Shown one piece after another: positions 8,092 to 16,942 of a DNA stretch of 64,000 nucleotides. This stretch comes from an uncultured Shewanella sp. (GTDB lineage: Bacteria > Pseudomonadota > Gammaproteobacteria > Enterobacterales > Shewanellaceae), in NCBI RefSeq assembly GCF_947501225.1, contig NZ_CANMUW010000005.1, forward strand, positions 62,001 to 126,000. The letters are read 5' to 3'. The notes beneath the pieces are model-generated. The model saw nothing but the letters and a program-made list of their open reading frames with translations, had not been told where the DNA came from and did no database searches. The position numbers and the translations under genes are program-made. Each line of letters begins with the position of its first letter. Within the stretch, counting starts at the first letter, position 1.

Positions 8092-9720
8092 TTAGCGCGT
8101 CGTCACCATATGTATGGCTCCGGTGGGACACTGCAAGGTGCAAGCGGTACAGCCTGTGCAACGGGAGTAATCGATCTGATAGAAACGCCCCTGGCCAAGC
8201 TTAATAATCGCCTTTTCCGGACAGGCACCATAACAGCCGTCACACTCGAAACAGTTACCGCAGCTGTAACAGCGGCTGGCCTCGAACGTGGCCTGCTCTG
8301 TATTCAGGCTGCCGAGGATCTCGGCAAACGAATGGTCCCGCTGCTCAACCGGCAGCGTCGGCTGACTGGTCTGCTCCGCTTCGGTGAGATACCAGAGGTT
8401 AAGGGACTCGAAATCTGCCACGGGCGGCTTGCTTTTGCCACGGTGAACGGTGCCGGAGAGGAATGCATGGATATGGCGAGCCGCCTTCTTACCATGGCCC
8501 GTAGCTATGGTTACGGTTCGGTCACAGGGCACCATATCGCCGCCGGCAAAGATGCCGTTTCGTGCGGTCATCATCTGCTCATCGACGATAACCGTACCAT
8601 CGGGTTTAAAGGTGATCTCCGGGTAGCAGGCCAACAGCTCGGAATCTATGTTTTGCCCTAAAGCTAAGATAAGCGCATCCGCCTCCAGAGTCTCAAACTC
8701 ACCGGTGGGTACGGGTTTGCCACGCTCATCCAGCGTCATCTTCTCGACAGTTATCTGATCCAGATTGATCTCCTTGATGGTTCTCAACCAATTGATCTTC
8801 ACCCCCTCCTCCAGTGCCTCCTCCGCTTCAAACTGATGAGCCGGCATCTGCTCCATGTTACGGCGATAGATGATCAGTGTCTCTTCGGCGCCCAGACGCT
8901 TAGCTGTCCGCGCGGCGTCCATTGCCGTGTTTCCGCCACCGTAGATGGCAACCCGTCGCCCCAGGTTAGTCGTTTCGCCTTTACCCACATCACGCAGGAA
9001 ACTCACGGCATCGAGGATATGACCCGCTTCCCGGGCAGGGATCTCGACTTTACGACTAATATGGGCACCAACGGCCACAAACACGGCATCGAACTGGCCG
9101 TCAGACTTTTCCTGCTTCAGATCTTCGACCTTATGATTTAGGGTAAACTTCACCCCCATATCTTCTATCCGCTTTATCTCGGCCGCCAAGATATCCCGTG
9201 GCAGACGATAAGCCGGAATACCGAAATGCATCATGCCACCTGCGATAGGTCCGGCGTCACGCACTTCCACGATATGCCCCAGCCGGGCCAGATGGTATGC
9301 CGCCGACAGACCACTTGGACCCGCGCCGACGATGAGCACCCTCTTACCACTTTGTCTTGCCTCAAACTTAGGTTGCCATCCCTGCTCAATCGCCATGTCT
9401 CCAAGAAAACGCTCTACCTGATGAATACTGACCGCGCTGTCAACATTGGCCCGGTTACAAACGGATTCACAGGGGTGGTAACAGACCCGGCCATGAACCG
9501 CCGGCATTGGGTTTTCTGCGATGAGAAGTTGCCAGGCCTGTTCAAATTTTTGTTCATGGGCGAGCGACAGCCAACCCTGAATGTTTTCACCGGCCGGACA
9601 GCCTTGATTACAGGGAGGGAGATAGTCCTGAAAGATTGGTTGGCGTTGTGTTGAGGGGCCCGTGCCGTCACTTAGCAGCAGATCCGGTGGATTGGTCATA
9701 TCATGGGACTGTGATTTCAT
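8092..9720 (-). CDS. GltD-like FAD/NAD(P) oxidoreductase with C-terminal 4Fe-4S ferredoxin domain
   Basis: A 542-residue flavoprotein of the glutamate synthase small-subunit family. The N-terminal cysteine region (CNQGCPAGE, then CYHPCESVC) matches the GltD iron-sulfur segment. FAD binding is at VLIVGAGPSGLSAAYH and NAD(P) binding at VAIYGGGNTAMDAAR. The last 70 residues form an added ferredoxin domain, CYSCGNCFECDGCYGACP and CTGCTACTLQCP, that true GltD lacks. No glutamate synthase large subunit is nearby and nifJ follows by 29 bases, so I infer that it links ferredoxin or flavodoxin to NAD(P)H rather than making glutamate. The frame is open from 9753, but AAGGAGATGGT directly before the ATG at 9720 decides the start. 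Confidence 0.85.
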   Translation of the reverse strand: MKSQSHDMTNPPDLLLSDGTGPSTQRQPIFQDYLPPCNQGCPAGENIQGWLSLAHEQKFEQAWQLLIAENPMPAVHGRVCYHPCESVCNRANVDSAVSIHQVERFLGDMAIEQGWQPKFEARQSGKRVLIVGAGPSGLSAAYHLARLGHIVEVRDAGPIAGGMMHFGIPAYRLPRDILAAEIKRIEDMGVKFTLNHKVEDLKQEKSDGQFDAVFVAVGAHISRKVEIPAREAGHILDAVSFLRDVGKGETTNLGRRVAIYGGGNTAMDAARTAKRLGAEETLIIYRRNMEQMPAHQFEAEEALEEGVKINWLRTIKEINLDQITVEKMTLDERGKPVPTGEFETLEADALILALGQNIDSELLACYPEITFKPDGTVIVDEQMMTARNGIFAGGDMVPCDRTVTIATGHGKKAARHIHAFLSGTVHRGKSKPPVADFESLNLWYLTEAEQTSQPTLPVEQRDHSFAEILGSLNTEQATFEASRCYSCGNCFECDGCYGACPEKAIIKLGQGRFYQIDYSRCTGCTACTLQCPTGAIHMVTTR

Positions 9721-9974
9721 ACCATCTCCTTTGTTATCATGATTTGTAACCATGACAGGTGATCAAAGAAGGCAAGCTGTCCATGGGGATCCGTTGCCAA
9801 ATAGCGATTATCTGTGTCTTAAACAATGGGGTGAAGCTCTTCCGCCCTACTCCTTATAACTCTGGCGAACTATTAAACCATACAAAGTATAAGGCCTATA
9901 TGCTCACAAAAGCGTATAAATTTCAATCACAATGCGTAAATTTAAAGCGGCAGGCTTGTTCAGTGCTGTTGATA

Positions 9975-10230
9975 GGTATGCTTGATGGCCGGAACAGATT
10001 AGTTACAGTCGAAAAAATAATGTACTCAGCATAACTTTCCCTCATGTGATCCAGTCGCTTTATTGACAGAATCAATGATCAGCAGGAATAAAGTACAAGC
10101 TGGATTCTGAAACAAGTTCAGAATGACGGAAGGATAACTCATGATGACAAATTGTTTGACTCAAGATGTCGAAACGTTTAGCACGACATGACATCCGCCT
10201 CCACCATTTCGGTATGCTTGTTGGCCGGAA
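9975..10230. repeat. direct repeat pair, 20 bp, 236 bp apart
   Basis: GGTATGCTTGATGGCCGGAA at 9975-9994 and GGTATGCTTGTTGGCCGGAA at 10211-10230 differ at one base. The context suggests fragments of a dispersed intergenic repeat family. Confidence 0.6.
10105..10123. repeat. short palindromic repeat element
   Basis: TTCTGAA-acaag-TTCAGAA is a perfect 7-base inverted repeat inside GGATTCTGAAACAAGTTCAG and the following AATGAC. This resembles the small palindromic elements scattered between genes in many proteobacteria. Confidence 0.55.
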
Positions 10231-10249
10231 TCCACGGTTTTAATACAGG

Positions 10250-11278
10250 TTAAAACGATTGAGTTCGATAACGCTCATGCTCTATCCATGCAGACCACTC
10301 TGATTGCAACTGTGCTATCCCTCCCGGATATCTGGCCATGACTGAGGCAATATCGCTCTCCTGCTGGCAACGTGTCTCAATCAGGTGTGCCAGCAACTGC
10401 TTCATAACTTGCTTGCCTTTACCTGTGCTCATCAGATATTGGACAAACGAGTATGACTGAGCGTACAGCAAACGTTGCAACTCTCTCGCCCGCCACTGTT
10501 CACCGCCTGCCTTTAGCAAGCTTGATAGATTAAGCTCGGTTCCTGATAGTATTTGTTTCCAGGGCGGTGTGGGAATCTTTGCAGCATAACCCTGTATCTG
10601 CATTGCGGAGAAGTATTCGGCCAGACCTTCATTAAGCCACCTCGGACTAAACCCGAATAAACCGGCATTGAGCACGTGAACCGACTCATGAATAGATGTC
10701 TCATATGCCTGTTTATCGTTACGATACCAAACCGCCGCCAGGTTAAGATCTGTTACATAAAAACCCTGACTCTGACCCAGTGAGGGGGCATATTTTCGCT
10801 GTAGCTTTAGATAACTGGCGTGGTCATTGGCTAAGGTCAGGTTAACCGTTACAGGCGGAACCCCTGAACTTGGCAGATAAAACTCATAAACCTCACTGAC
10901 CTTCTTAATCGCAGCCGTGACATTATCTTTATAGGATGGGGGATAGTAGCCATCGGTTGATTTAATTTTAAGTACAAAAGCATACTCAGAATCCCGGTAG
11001 TGTGTCAGCTCAGCGTTGTTTTGCTCAACCTGAAGCGGATTATCGCTAAAATGTACCCGACCATCTTCATCTGTCCAGGTGTAGATCTGAGAACTTCCCT
11101 GCTTCTTAGATTGTCGAACCTGTTCCATAGCGGGTTTACACCCCTCGAGTTGTGACAGACTCATCGAATGTTGCTCAATTGACTGATTAGCTGATTTTTT
11201 ATCTGCGGCTAGTCCATTGACAGAAAATGTGACCAAGAATATCGAGGCCACACTGAGGCATCTGGTCGCTTTTTTCAT
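10250..11278 (-). CDS. secreted HExxH metallopeptidase-like protein with DUF4124 domain
   Basis: A 342-residue exported protein. The signal peptide ends near NGLAADKK. A DUF4124 module follows (IYTWTDEDGRVHFSDNP, about residues 64-80), a small envelope-associated domain. The catalytic part is gluzincin-like: HESVH with His197, Glu198 and His201, then NEGLAEYF with Glu217 as the probable third zinc ligand. The layout fits peptidases of the DUF1570 type. The substrate is unknown; cell-envelope protein processing is a reasonable guess. It is 168 bases downstream of the beta-barrel gene on the same strand and may or may not belong to that operon. Confidence 0.7.
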   Translation of the reverse strand: MKKATRCLSVASIFLVTFSVNGLAADKKSANQSIEQHSMSLSQLEGCKPAMEQVRQSKKQGSSQIYTWTDEDGRVHFSDNPLQVEQNNAELTHYRDSEYAFVLKIKSTDGYYPPSYKDNVTAAIKKVSEVYEFYLPSSGVPPVTVNLTLANDHASYLKLQRKYAPSLGQSQGFYVTDLNLAAVWYRNDKQAYETSIHESVHVLNAGLFGFSPRWLNEGLAEYFSAMQIQGYAAKIPTPPWKQILSGTELNLSSLLKAGGEQWRARELQRLLYAQSYSFVQYLMSTGKGKQVMKQLLAHLIETRCQQESDIASVMARYPGGIAQLQSEWSAWIEHERYRTQSF

Positions 11279-11446
11279 TCACTCAATCCCTTGATAGATA
11301 ATTGATTGCAATCGGTAATAAACAACGTTGAACAAAGAGGCAAATTCACGTTTCGCGTAACTTGTATATTTATCTTAGTATCAGCATTGCACAACCAATC
11401 TCCATGGCATGCACTGTTTTGCTGCTTATCTTATCTTTTAAATTCT

Positions 11447-12637
11447 TCAAAAATAGTAGGCAAGCTCTAATTGAAGGTGATCGTCATTGCGCAGGCTATG
11501 TAGAGGATCATTTTCAGGCTGACCACAGAAAACGCGTAACTCCAGGCTCAGCTTAAACAGCTCTCCTATACGTCTGCCTGCCTCAAGCTGAATAATTTTT
11601 GCTGCAGTGTGCCTGTCCTGAAACCAACCCGCAAGAAGTGTTGTATCACGAAGATCATTAAACGCCAATCTGAGTCCCAATATCACATCATCCTGAAAAG
11701 GTGTCGTCGCGCTGGAATCACGGCTATCGTATACATACTCCACAATCACACCAAGATCCACGGCGCTATCATTGATACCGATGAAACTATATTCAAACCC
11801 ACCGGTAGCGGCAGTAAAGTGGTCCCCCTGACCAACTCTATGTAGCGCCTCTAATTTCCATAGCCATTCGCCGGACACCATCTGCAGATCGACAGCAGTC
11901 TGATTTATCTGTTCATAATAGGGGATGAGTACGACTTGCCCATGCTCATCGGCCCCCGGGATCAACGTGGGATCACGGCTGGTTCCGGAAAAATGATAAA
12001 TCCCCAGATCCCAGTCCCCAAGCGTATGGCTATAACGAACAGCAAAGTCTGTATTGCTCTGTTGCTTACCACTCTCGTAACTTGCAAGCTCAGTATCAAC
12101 TATCGGCTCCGTTCGAAGCCGCCCCTCGACGCCGGGAAAAGTGCGTTCTCGAAAATAGGGAAGGATAAACAGTTCGACAACGCCCCAGTCATTCAGCAGT
12201 GACAGGTGCCCCATTGGCTGACCCAGCTTCTCTTCAGCATCGATACTCTCTACAATATCGGTCTGATTTATAATATCCACGAGATGGACGAACTCCGTTG
12301 CGCCCCAGAATACCTTGCCAATGCCGACTCTGAACTCCCAGCTGTCATCAATCCAAAACATATTCAGCTCACGAATATCACCATGAGTTCTGTTGGGATC
12401 GGCACTGTCCAATCGCCCAAATGGCACAAATGTAAAACTCGTCCCGCCGGCCCACTCATGATAAAGCTCAGGCTGTGAAGCAATTGAGATGCTATGACTG
12501 CTTTGCCCATCATATGTAGGCTGGTGAACAAAGATATTGGCTTCGGCGGCAAGGTAACCGGAAAAATCTTGAGCGGCCGCCGGTGAGGAGCACAGCAGTA
12601 ATATGATCGCCAGTAATCGAGTTATCAGTCTATTCAT
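11447..12637 (-). CDS. outer-membrane beta-barrel protein (DUF1302/alginate-export-like)
   Basis: A 396-residue exported protein. The signal peptide ends SSPAAAQ-DFSG. The mature part alternates hydrophobic and polar residues as in beta strands and ends in the aromatic C-terminus LQLELAYYF, a typical outer-membrane barrel signature. The FRVGIGKVFWGATEFVHLVD segment is typical of this barrel group found with RND/MMPL and LolA-like partners. It is the third gene of a tight operon and overlaps the preceding LolA-like gene by four bases (ATGA). The trio probably moves a lipid or other hydrophobic compound across the envelope, with this protein as the outer-membrane component. The cargo is unknown. 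Confidence 0.72.
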   Translation of the reverse strand: MNRLITRLLAIILLLCSSPAAAQDFSGYLAAEANIFVHQPTYDGQSSHSISIASQPELYHEWAGGTSFTFVPFGRLDSADPNRTHGDIRELNMFWIDDSWEFRVGIGKVFWGATEFVHLVDIINQTDIVESIDAEEKLGQPMGHLSLLNDWGVVELFILPYFRERTFPGVEGRLRTEPIVDTELASYESGKQQSNTDFAVRYSHTLGDWDLGIYHFSGTSRDPTLIPGADEHGQVVLIPYYEQINQTAVDLQMVSGEWLWKLEALHRVGQGDHFTAATGGFEYSFIGINDSAVDLGVIVEYVYDSRDSSATTPFQDDVILGLRLAFNDLRDTTLLAGWFQDRHTAAKIIQLEAGRRIGELFKLSLELRVFCGQPENDPLHSLRNDDHLQLELAYYF

Positions 12638-13425
12638 TTGACTCTTTTTAAGCTGTTTTTAGTGAAATCACTATCCGTGAGGCCCGTGCGAAACTGATAG
12701 GAGTTCCAGATAAGTTGTGTACTTTTACCATTTTGGTGATTAACCATGTTCATCTCTTCGGCTCGCCAGTACTGCCCCAAGTAAAGCTTATAATCCGCAA
12801 AGGTCAGAGTCTTGAGGTGTGATTTTTTTCGATCAAAAAACTCCGTTTTCCATCTGCGGTAGTGCTCCTTATCAACCCAGCTGACAAGTCGTGTATAACC
12901 TGAGTGTTTTTTGTCCACCGGATAGGACTCAACAACAAAACACTCCATCCCAAGATATACTTCATCACGGAGCCACTTATAACTGTATTTTTCAACCTCC
13001 TGACTTGCAATGTCTTCATAGGCAAACTCACTGCCCAAAAACGAGCCAGACTTGTTACGTGAGGCTATACGTTTTACCCGTTTTAGGGCCGGTAAATACA
13101 GCCACTGCTCATCGTCACCAACTTTGTGTGTAAAATTAAGAAACGCTGTGCCCTTTATGTCTTTAGGAGTATCAAAAATAGTAAGCGTTTTATCCCCGTC
13201 CCCTGAGACTTCCAGCGACTTACCTCGAATTTCCCTTCTGCTCTCATCACCATGACGATTGCGCAAAATCATAGTCAGTTTCGACTCTGCATCATTCCAG
13301 CCATTATCACGCCTGTCCGCTTCGAGTGCGATAGCCTGACCTTTCGATTCCGCCGTTTCGGCTGATACTGGCACAGCTTGAATCGTTACGATTAAAAGTA
13401 ATAACACCATCAGTATGTTTTGCAT
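12634..13425 (-). CDS. LolA-like outer membrane lipoprotein-sorting protein
   Basis: A 263-residue periplasmic protein with a signal peptide (MQNILMVLLLLIVTIQAVP, cut near SA-ET). Hallmarks of the LolA-like family found beside MMPL transporters are the segments DEQWLYLPALKRVKRI and GSFLGSEFAYEDI (about residues 105-145). The fold is expected to be an open beta barrel that shields a lipid. Its start lies four bases after the stop of the MMPL gene and its end overlaps the barrel gene. It is likely the periplasmic carrier of the three-gene system. It is not the housekeeping LolA, which is shorter and has another neighbourhood. Confidence 0.8.
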   Translation of the reverse strand: MQNILMVLLLLIVTIQAVPVSAETAESKGQAIALEADRRDNGWNDAESKLTMILRNRHGDESRREIRGKSLEVSGDGDKTLTIFDTPKDIKGTAFLNFTHKVGDDEQWLYLPALKRVKRIASRNKSGSFLGSEFAYEDIASQEVEKYSYKWLRDEVYLGMECFVVESYPVDKKHSGYTRLVSWVDKEHYRRWKTEFFDRKKSHLKTLTFADYKLYLGQYWRAEEMNMVNHQNGKSTQLIWNSYQFRTGLTDSDFTKNSLKRVK

Positions 13426-13429
13426 GATT

Positions 13430-15772
13430 TTACTCCTTATGACCGTTCTTTTCGCTCTTCATAAGCAAAGTCGGCAGGAACAAAAAGTCCAGTGCCAGTG
13501 CAAGAATAATGGTCACGGCTGAGAGAAGCCCCATATCTGAATTCATTCTGAAACCAGAGAGAGTGAGTACCAGAAAGCCAACTACGAGTGCCACAGTAGT
13601 CACCCACATGGCAGTACCTACGGTGTGAAATGCATAATGAACAGCCTCCTCAGGCATCATGGAGTGTTCACGGCGGGCACGTAAATACTTGCTGATGAAA
13701 TGCACCGTATCATCAACAACAATACCCAAGGTCATTGCCACAACAACCGATAATCCCAGCCCTACCTGCCCAAACATCATCCCCCATAGCCCAAAAGCCA
13801 TAAATGCCGGTGCCAGGTTCGGTATCAGGCTGATCAACCCAAGCCGCAAGCTCTTCAGGGCAAAGACCAGAATGAGCGAGATCAGTATCAGCGCCCCTAA
13901 TGAGGCACCCAACATATTATTGATGTTACGCTCCGAGAGGTGCGCCCAGATCACCGAAAGCCCGGTACCATAGTTCAGCATAGTCGGCGGCGCATGCAGC
14001 TTCAGCCACTGCCGCGCCTGCTCGTCAAGTTCACGGATCTCCCGGGTTGAGGTGTCCCTGATAATAACCGACAGGCGGGTCGCCGATTTATCCACATTAA
14101 TCTGATTGTTAAGATCCAAGCCAAAAGGAAGTGACAGTTCATAAAGCAGCAGATACTGGGCTGCAAGTTGACGCGATTCGGGAACACGATAAAAGCTTTC
14201 ATCATCGGCATGCATATTCTTGTTCAGACGTTTCATGGTATCGGTAATGGTACCGACCTGAACCACCTTGGGCTGCTGTCGAAACCAGTTGGCAAATGCT
14301 TCGACCGTTGCAAGATATTCCGGACTATTTATGCCCCCAGACTCCCCTGCTTGCAGGGAGTACTCGATAACATCTGCACCTCCCAGGTTTTGTTGATAGA
14401 AGTCACCGGCCTGGCGTACCTCATATCTCTCCCCCAGGTAATAGAGGAAACTGTCATTGAGTTCGATGCGTGTGGTTCCGGCACTTAACAGTGTGATGGC
14501 AATCAGCGAGATCCAAAATACCGGGTTACGTCTCCTGATGACGAAACACGCCAGCCAGTTACAACATGAAGGTAATTTCCCCTCCTGATGAGCTTTCGTC
14601 CTTATAGGGATAACACTTAGCAGCCAAGGGAGAAAAAAAATTGAGTAGATGAATGCCGCCATAACCCCCATCGCAACTATGTTGCCTAAATCCCGAAAAG
14701 GAGGAGCATCTGAAAAGTTCATCGACAGGAAACCGATAGCCGTGGTGATACTGGTCAGGAGCACAGGCTGCAAATTAACCCTTAGCGATTCGACAATGGC
14801 ATCATGCTTTGCTCTCCCCTCCTTCATATACCGAAAGACCCCAGCCTGAATATGCACACTATCGGCCACGGCAAGTGTCATAATAATCGTTGGCGCCGCA
14901 ATTGATGCGGGGGTGAGGCTGATTCCAAGCCAGCCCGCCAATCCCATGCCGGTAAGCATCGACATCAGGATGATCAAAAAGGTTGAGATAGTCGCCGTAA
15001 GCGAGCGCAAGCAGAGGCCGATAATCAAAATCAGCATCAGGTACATGAATGGGATTAAATTCATCATATCGTCGAGCCCAATCTCTCCAAAGGCATTATC
15101 CATGATGATGCTGCCAAACAGATAGAAGTCGAGATGGGGATATTTGACGCGCAGCTCGTCGGCAAGCTTATATGAATAAGCGGAGATCTTCGGGACCTCT
15201 TCGAGAGACTCTCCGGGATAGAGGCTATTAACGAAGACACCCGAGACATGTCCGGAGGGCGAGATTAGCCGGTTCAGGAGCATAGGTTCAATAAGGGCGA
15301 TATTTCTGATTCGTACTAAGTCTTCATCCGATAACTGCTGTGCATTTTCAACCAAATTTTCAACGATAAGATCGTCTTCCATTGAGTACGCATGCTGGAA
15401 GTTTGTAATAGAATCGACTCGACTCGAATAGGGAATTGTCCATGCTCTTTCGGTCAGTTCTTCGATAGCTGACAGTGTCTCACGGGTAAAGACATCATCA
15501 TTTTTCGGGGCGATAACAAAGAAGATACTCTGATCTTTGGTATAGGTGTTTTCCAGTGCTTCCAATGCCTTAAACTGCGGATTCTCCTCACTGAAGAAAA
15601 CACGGGTGTCATTGTTCATTGTCAGAAACGGGATCCCGCTGATAGCAAAAATCAGGAGTAGCAGGCTGAAGAGAATGAGCCTCCCGCGATGATTGATGCT
15701 CCAGGTACAGAAATCGCTATCGGAAATTTCACTCAACTTGACACTCCCAATTAGAGCGGAATTATTCGGCAT
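13430..15772 (-). CDS. MMPL/RND-family transporter
   Basis: A membrane transporter of about 780 residues with the RND layout: one N-terminal helix (RLILFSLLLLIFAISGIPFL), a large periplasmic loop, five helices, then the same again. Characteristic helix-4 motifs occur in both halves: MTLAVADSVHIQ in the first and LGIVVDDTVHFISKYLRARR in the second. Such proteins export lipids or hydrophobic compounds. It is the first gene of the operon with the LolA-like and barrel genes. The frame is open to a GTG at 15805, and the ATG at 15772 is the alternative. Neither has a good Shine-Dalgarno, so the start is uncertain. Confidence 0.85.
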   Translation of the reverse strand: MPNNSALIGSVKLSEISDSDFCTWSINHRGRLILFSLLLLIFAISGIPFLTMNNDTRVFFSEENPQFKALEALENTYTKDQSIFFVIAPKNDDVFTRETLSAIEELTERAWTIPYSSRVDSITNFQHAYSMEDDLIVENLVENAQQLSDEDLVRIRNIALIEPMLLNRLISPSGHVSGVFVNSLYPGESLEEVPKISAYSYKLADELRVKYPHLDFYLFGSIIMDNAFGEIGLDDMMNLIPFMYLMLILIIGLCLRSLTATISTFLIILMSMLTGMGLAGWLGISLTPASIAAPTIIMTLAVADSVHIQAGVFRYMKEGRAKHDAIVESLRVNLQPVLLTSITTAIGFLSMNFSDAPPFRDLGNIVAMGVMAAFIYSIFFLPWLLSVIPIRTKAHQEGKLPSCCNWLACFVIRRRNPVFWISLIAITLLSAGTTRIELNDSFLYYLGERYEVRQAGDFYQQNLGGADVIEYSLQAGESGGINSPEYLATVEAFANWFRQQPKVVQVGTITDTMKRLNKNMHADDESFYRVPESRQLAAQYLLLYELSLPFGLDLNNQINVDKSATRLSVIIRDTSTREIRELDEQARQWLKLHAPPTMLNYGTGLSVIWAHLSERNINNMLGASLGALILISLILVFALKSLRLGLISLIPNLAPAFMAFGLWGMMFGQVGLGLSVVVAMTLGIVVDDTVHFISKYLRARREHSMMPEEAVHYAFHTVGTAMWVTTVALVVGFLVLTLSGFRMNSDMGLLSAVTIILALALDFLFLPTLLMKSEKNGHKE

Positions 15773-15823
15773 CCTTTGATTGACCAGATGTAAACGTGGT
15801 TCCACCGACTGTACGCATTTATC

Positions 15824-15840
15824 ATTATAGACGTGTCTAT
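15824..15840 (-). promoter_or_regulatory. promoter -10 with overlapping palindromic operator for the MMPL operon
   Basis: On the minus strand a perfect TATAAT (15824-15829) overlaps the palindrome ATAGAC-GT-GTCTAT (15827-15840). A 6+2+6 palindrome across the -10 element fits a repressor site. The -35 is weak. Confidence 0.45.
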
Positions 15841-15937
15841 TAAAATACTGATGTTACAAATACAATTTCCTCTCCTTCACTGTCCGGCGCTTGCTTTCGT
15901 CAGTTCTATTTAAGTTGTAGTGTTGGAAGTTAAGCTA

Positions 15938-15951
15938 ATACCAATCGGCAT
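15938..15951. repeat. fragment of an intergenic ATACCAAT-type palindrome
   Basis: CTAATACCAATCGGCATAA resembles a degenerate form of a palindromic element I associate with Shewanella intergenic regions. The match is from memory and partial. Confidence 0.3.
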
Positions 15952-16033
15952 AATCCAGATTGTTAAAGTAGATCATATGCGATACTGTTCGCAGTCGCTC
16001 TGTACATTATCCTGAGCTTATGCAACCAAAGTG

Positions 16034-16050
16034 GTTACATAATCTGTAAC
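16034..16050. promoter_or_regulatory. inverted repeat upstream of the PepSY operon
   Basis: GTTACA-taatc-TGTAAC is a perfect 6-base inverted repeat with a 5-base spacer, 167 bases before the PepSY start. It could be an operator. The rest of the 15806-16216 gap shows no other clear element and lacks the palindrome found near apbE. Confidence 0.35.
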
Positions 16051-16216
16051 AGCATTTGTGGGGTTTATCTTGCAGCAATCAGACCCAATCCAAACCAGCC
16101 ATCAATATTTTCGAAGATAGGTAACTTTGTAAACTAAGGTCCGTAACGCTGCTACAGAGATAAACAGACGCAATGTGATCGAGCTAAAACCCAAAAAAAT
16201 TCAAAGGAAAATAATA

Positions 16217-16942
16217 ATGAACTTATTAAAAATAAGTCGAAAATATCACAGATGGTTGATGCTCTTTTTAGGCGTGCAGTTTGTGATCTGGTCAGTATCA
16301 GGCGCTTATATGGTGATATTCAATATCGACTATATTCATGGCGACACTCTGGTTGTTAATCATCAGGTCCCTGTTAACCCCGAAAAGATCAATTACCCGC
16401 TATCAACTCTGGTTCAAGATTACCCCGGCGCAGAACGAATCGAGCTTGGTATGCTTATCGACAAGGAGGTGTATAGATTCAGCCAGGATGGCACCCAATA
16501 CCTTCTCGATGCTGGCTCCGGGCAACTATTATCGCCACTAAATCAAACTGCCGCGATTTCAGCCGCTAAACATTATTACGCTGGCGAAGGAGAAATTATC
16601 GATGTTGTGCTTATCACCGAAAACCCGCCTTTCGAGTTGAGCCCACGGCTGCTACCGGCCTGGCGGGTTAACTTCGACGATTTTGGTAGCCCCTCTATCT
16701 ATATCTCTGCACGAACCGGTAAGTTAGTAACCAAGCGGCACGAGTTCTGGCGCACCTTCGATCTTATGTTCACTCTGCATGTGATCGATTATGCAAGTGA
16801 AGATGGCGGTAACCGCGTGTTTTTCTGGTTTACCCTTTTTTCTCTCTTTGCCGCGACAATCGGTCTGGTCTTAACCTATTTCAGGTTTTTTAAAACAAAA
16901 GCTCATGATGGTAATGTCTCTGCAACTAAGGAGGCCTGCTGA
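16217..16942 (+). CDS. PepSY-domain inner-membrane protein
   Basis: A 241-residue protein with two transmembrane helices (about residues 13-34 and 195-217) and a periplasmic PepSY domain between them. Both ends are cytoplasmic. The first helix begins KYHRWLMLFLGVQF and the second is preceded by FDLMFTLHVIDYA, the same motif as in the downstream PepSY-NqrF protein, so the two are paralogous membrane modules. His residues near the helices could bind haem or assist electron transfer; this is inference. The frame is open from a GTG at 16175, but AAAGGAAA seven bases before the ATG at 16217 gives the better start. Its stop overlaps the next start by one base (TGATG), so the two are translationally coupled. 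Confidence 0.8.
   Translation: MNLLKISRKYHRWLMLFLGVQFVIWSVSGAYMVIFNIDYIHGDTLVVNHQVPVNPEKINYPLSTLVQDYPGAERIELGMLIDKEVYRFSQDGTQYLLDAGSGQLLSPLNQTAAISAAKHYYAGEGEIIDVVLITENPPFELSPRLLPAWRVNFDDFGSPSIYISARTGKLVTKRHEFWRTFDLMFTLHVIDYASEDGGNRVFFWFTLFSLFAATIGLVLTYFRFFKTKAHDGNVSATKEAC

Larger units (their letters stand above)
9721..10249. other. 529-base non-coding region with repeat fragments
   Basis: No convincing gene. The region holds two copies of GGTATGCTTG-W-TGGCCGGAA (9975-9994 and 10211-10230, 19 of 20 identical) and a short inverted repeat at 10105-10123. The divergent promoter of the nifJ operon must lie at the left end, but I see no clear -10/-35 pair. Confidence 0.5.

Noticed and set aside
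8063..8161. N-terminal extension of nifJ by 33 residues
   Set aside because: It overlaps the upstream gene and is not family-like; the ATG at 8062 has an AGGAG.
9759..10034. 91-residue frame on the plus strand with a GTG start
   Set aside because: No Shine-Dalgarno, no domain-like composition, and it lies across repeat sequence.
16034..16095. Copy of the TGCGG palindrome before the PepSY operon
   Set aside because: The nearest sequence (TGTGGGGTTTATCTTGCA) keeps too few of the motif positions.
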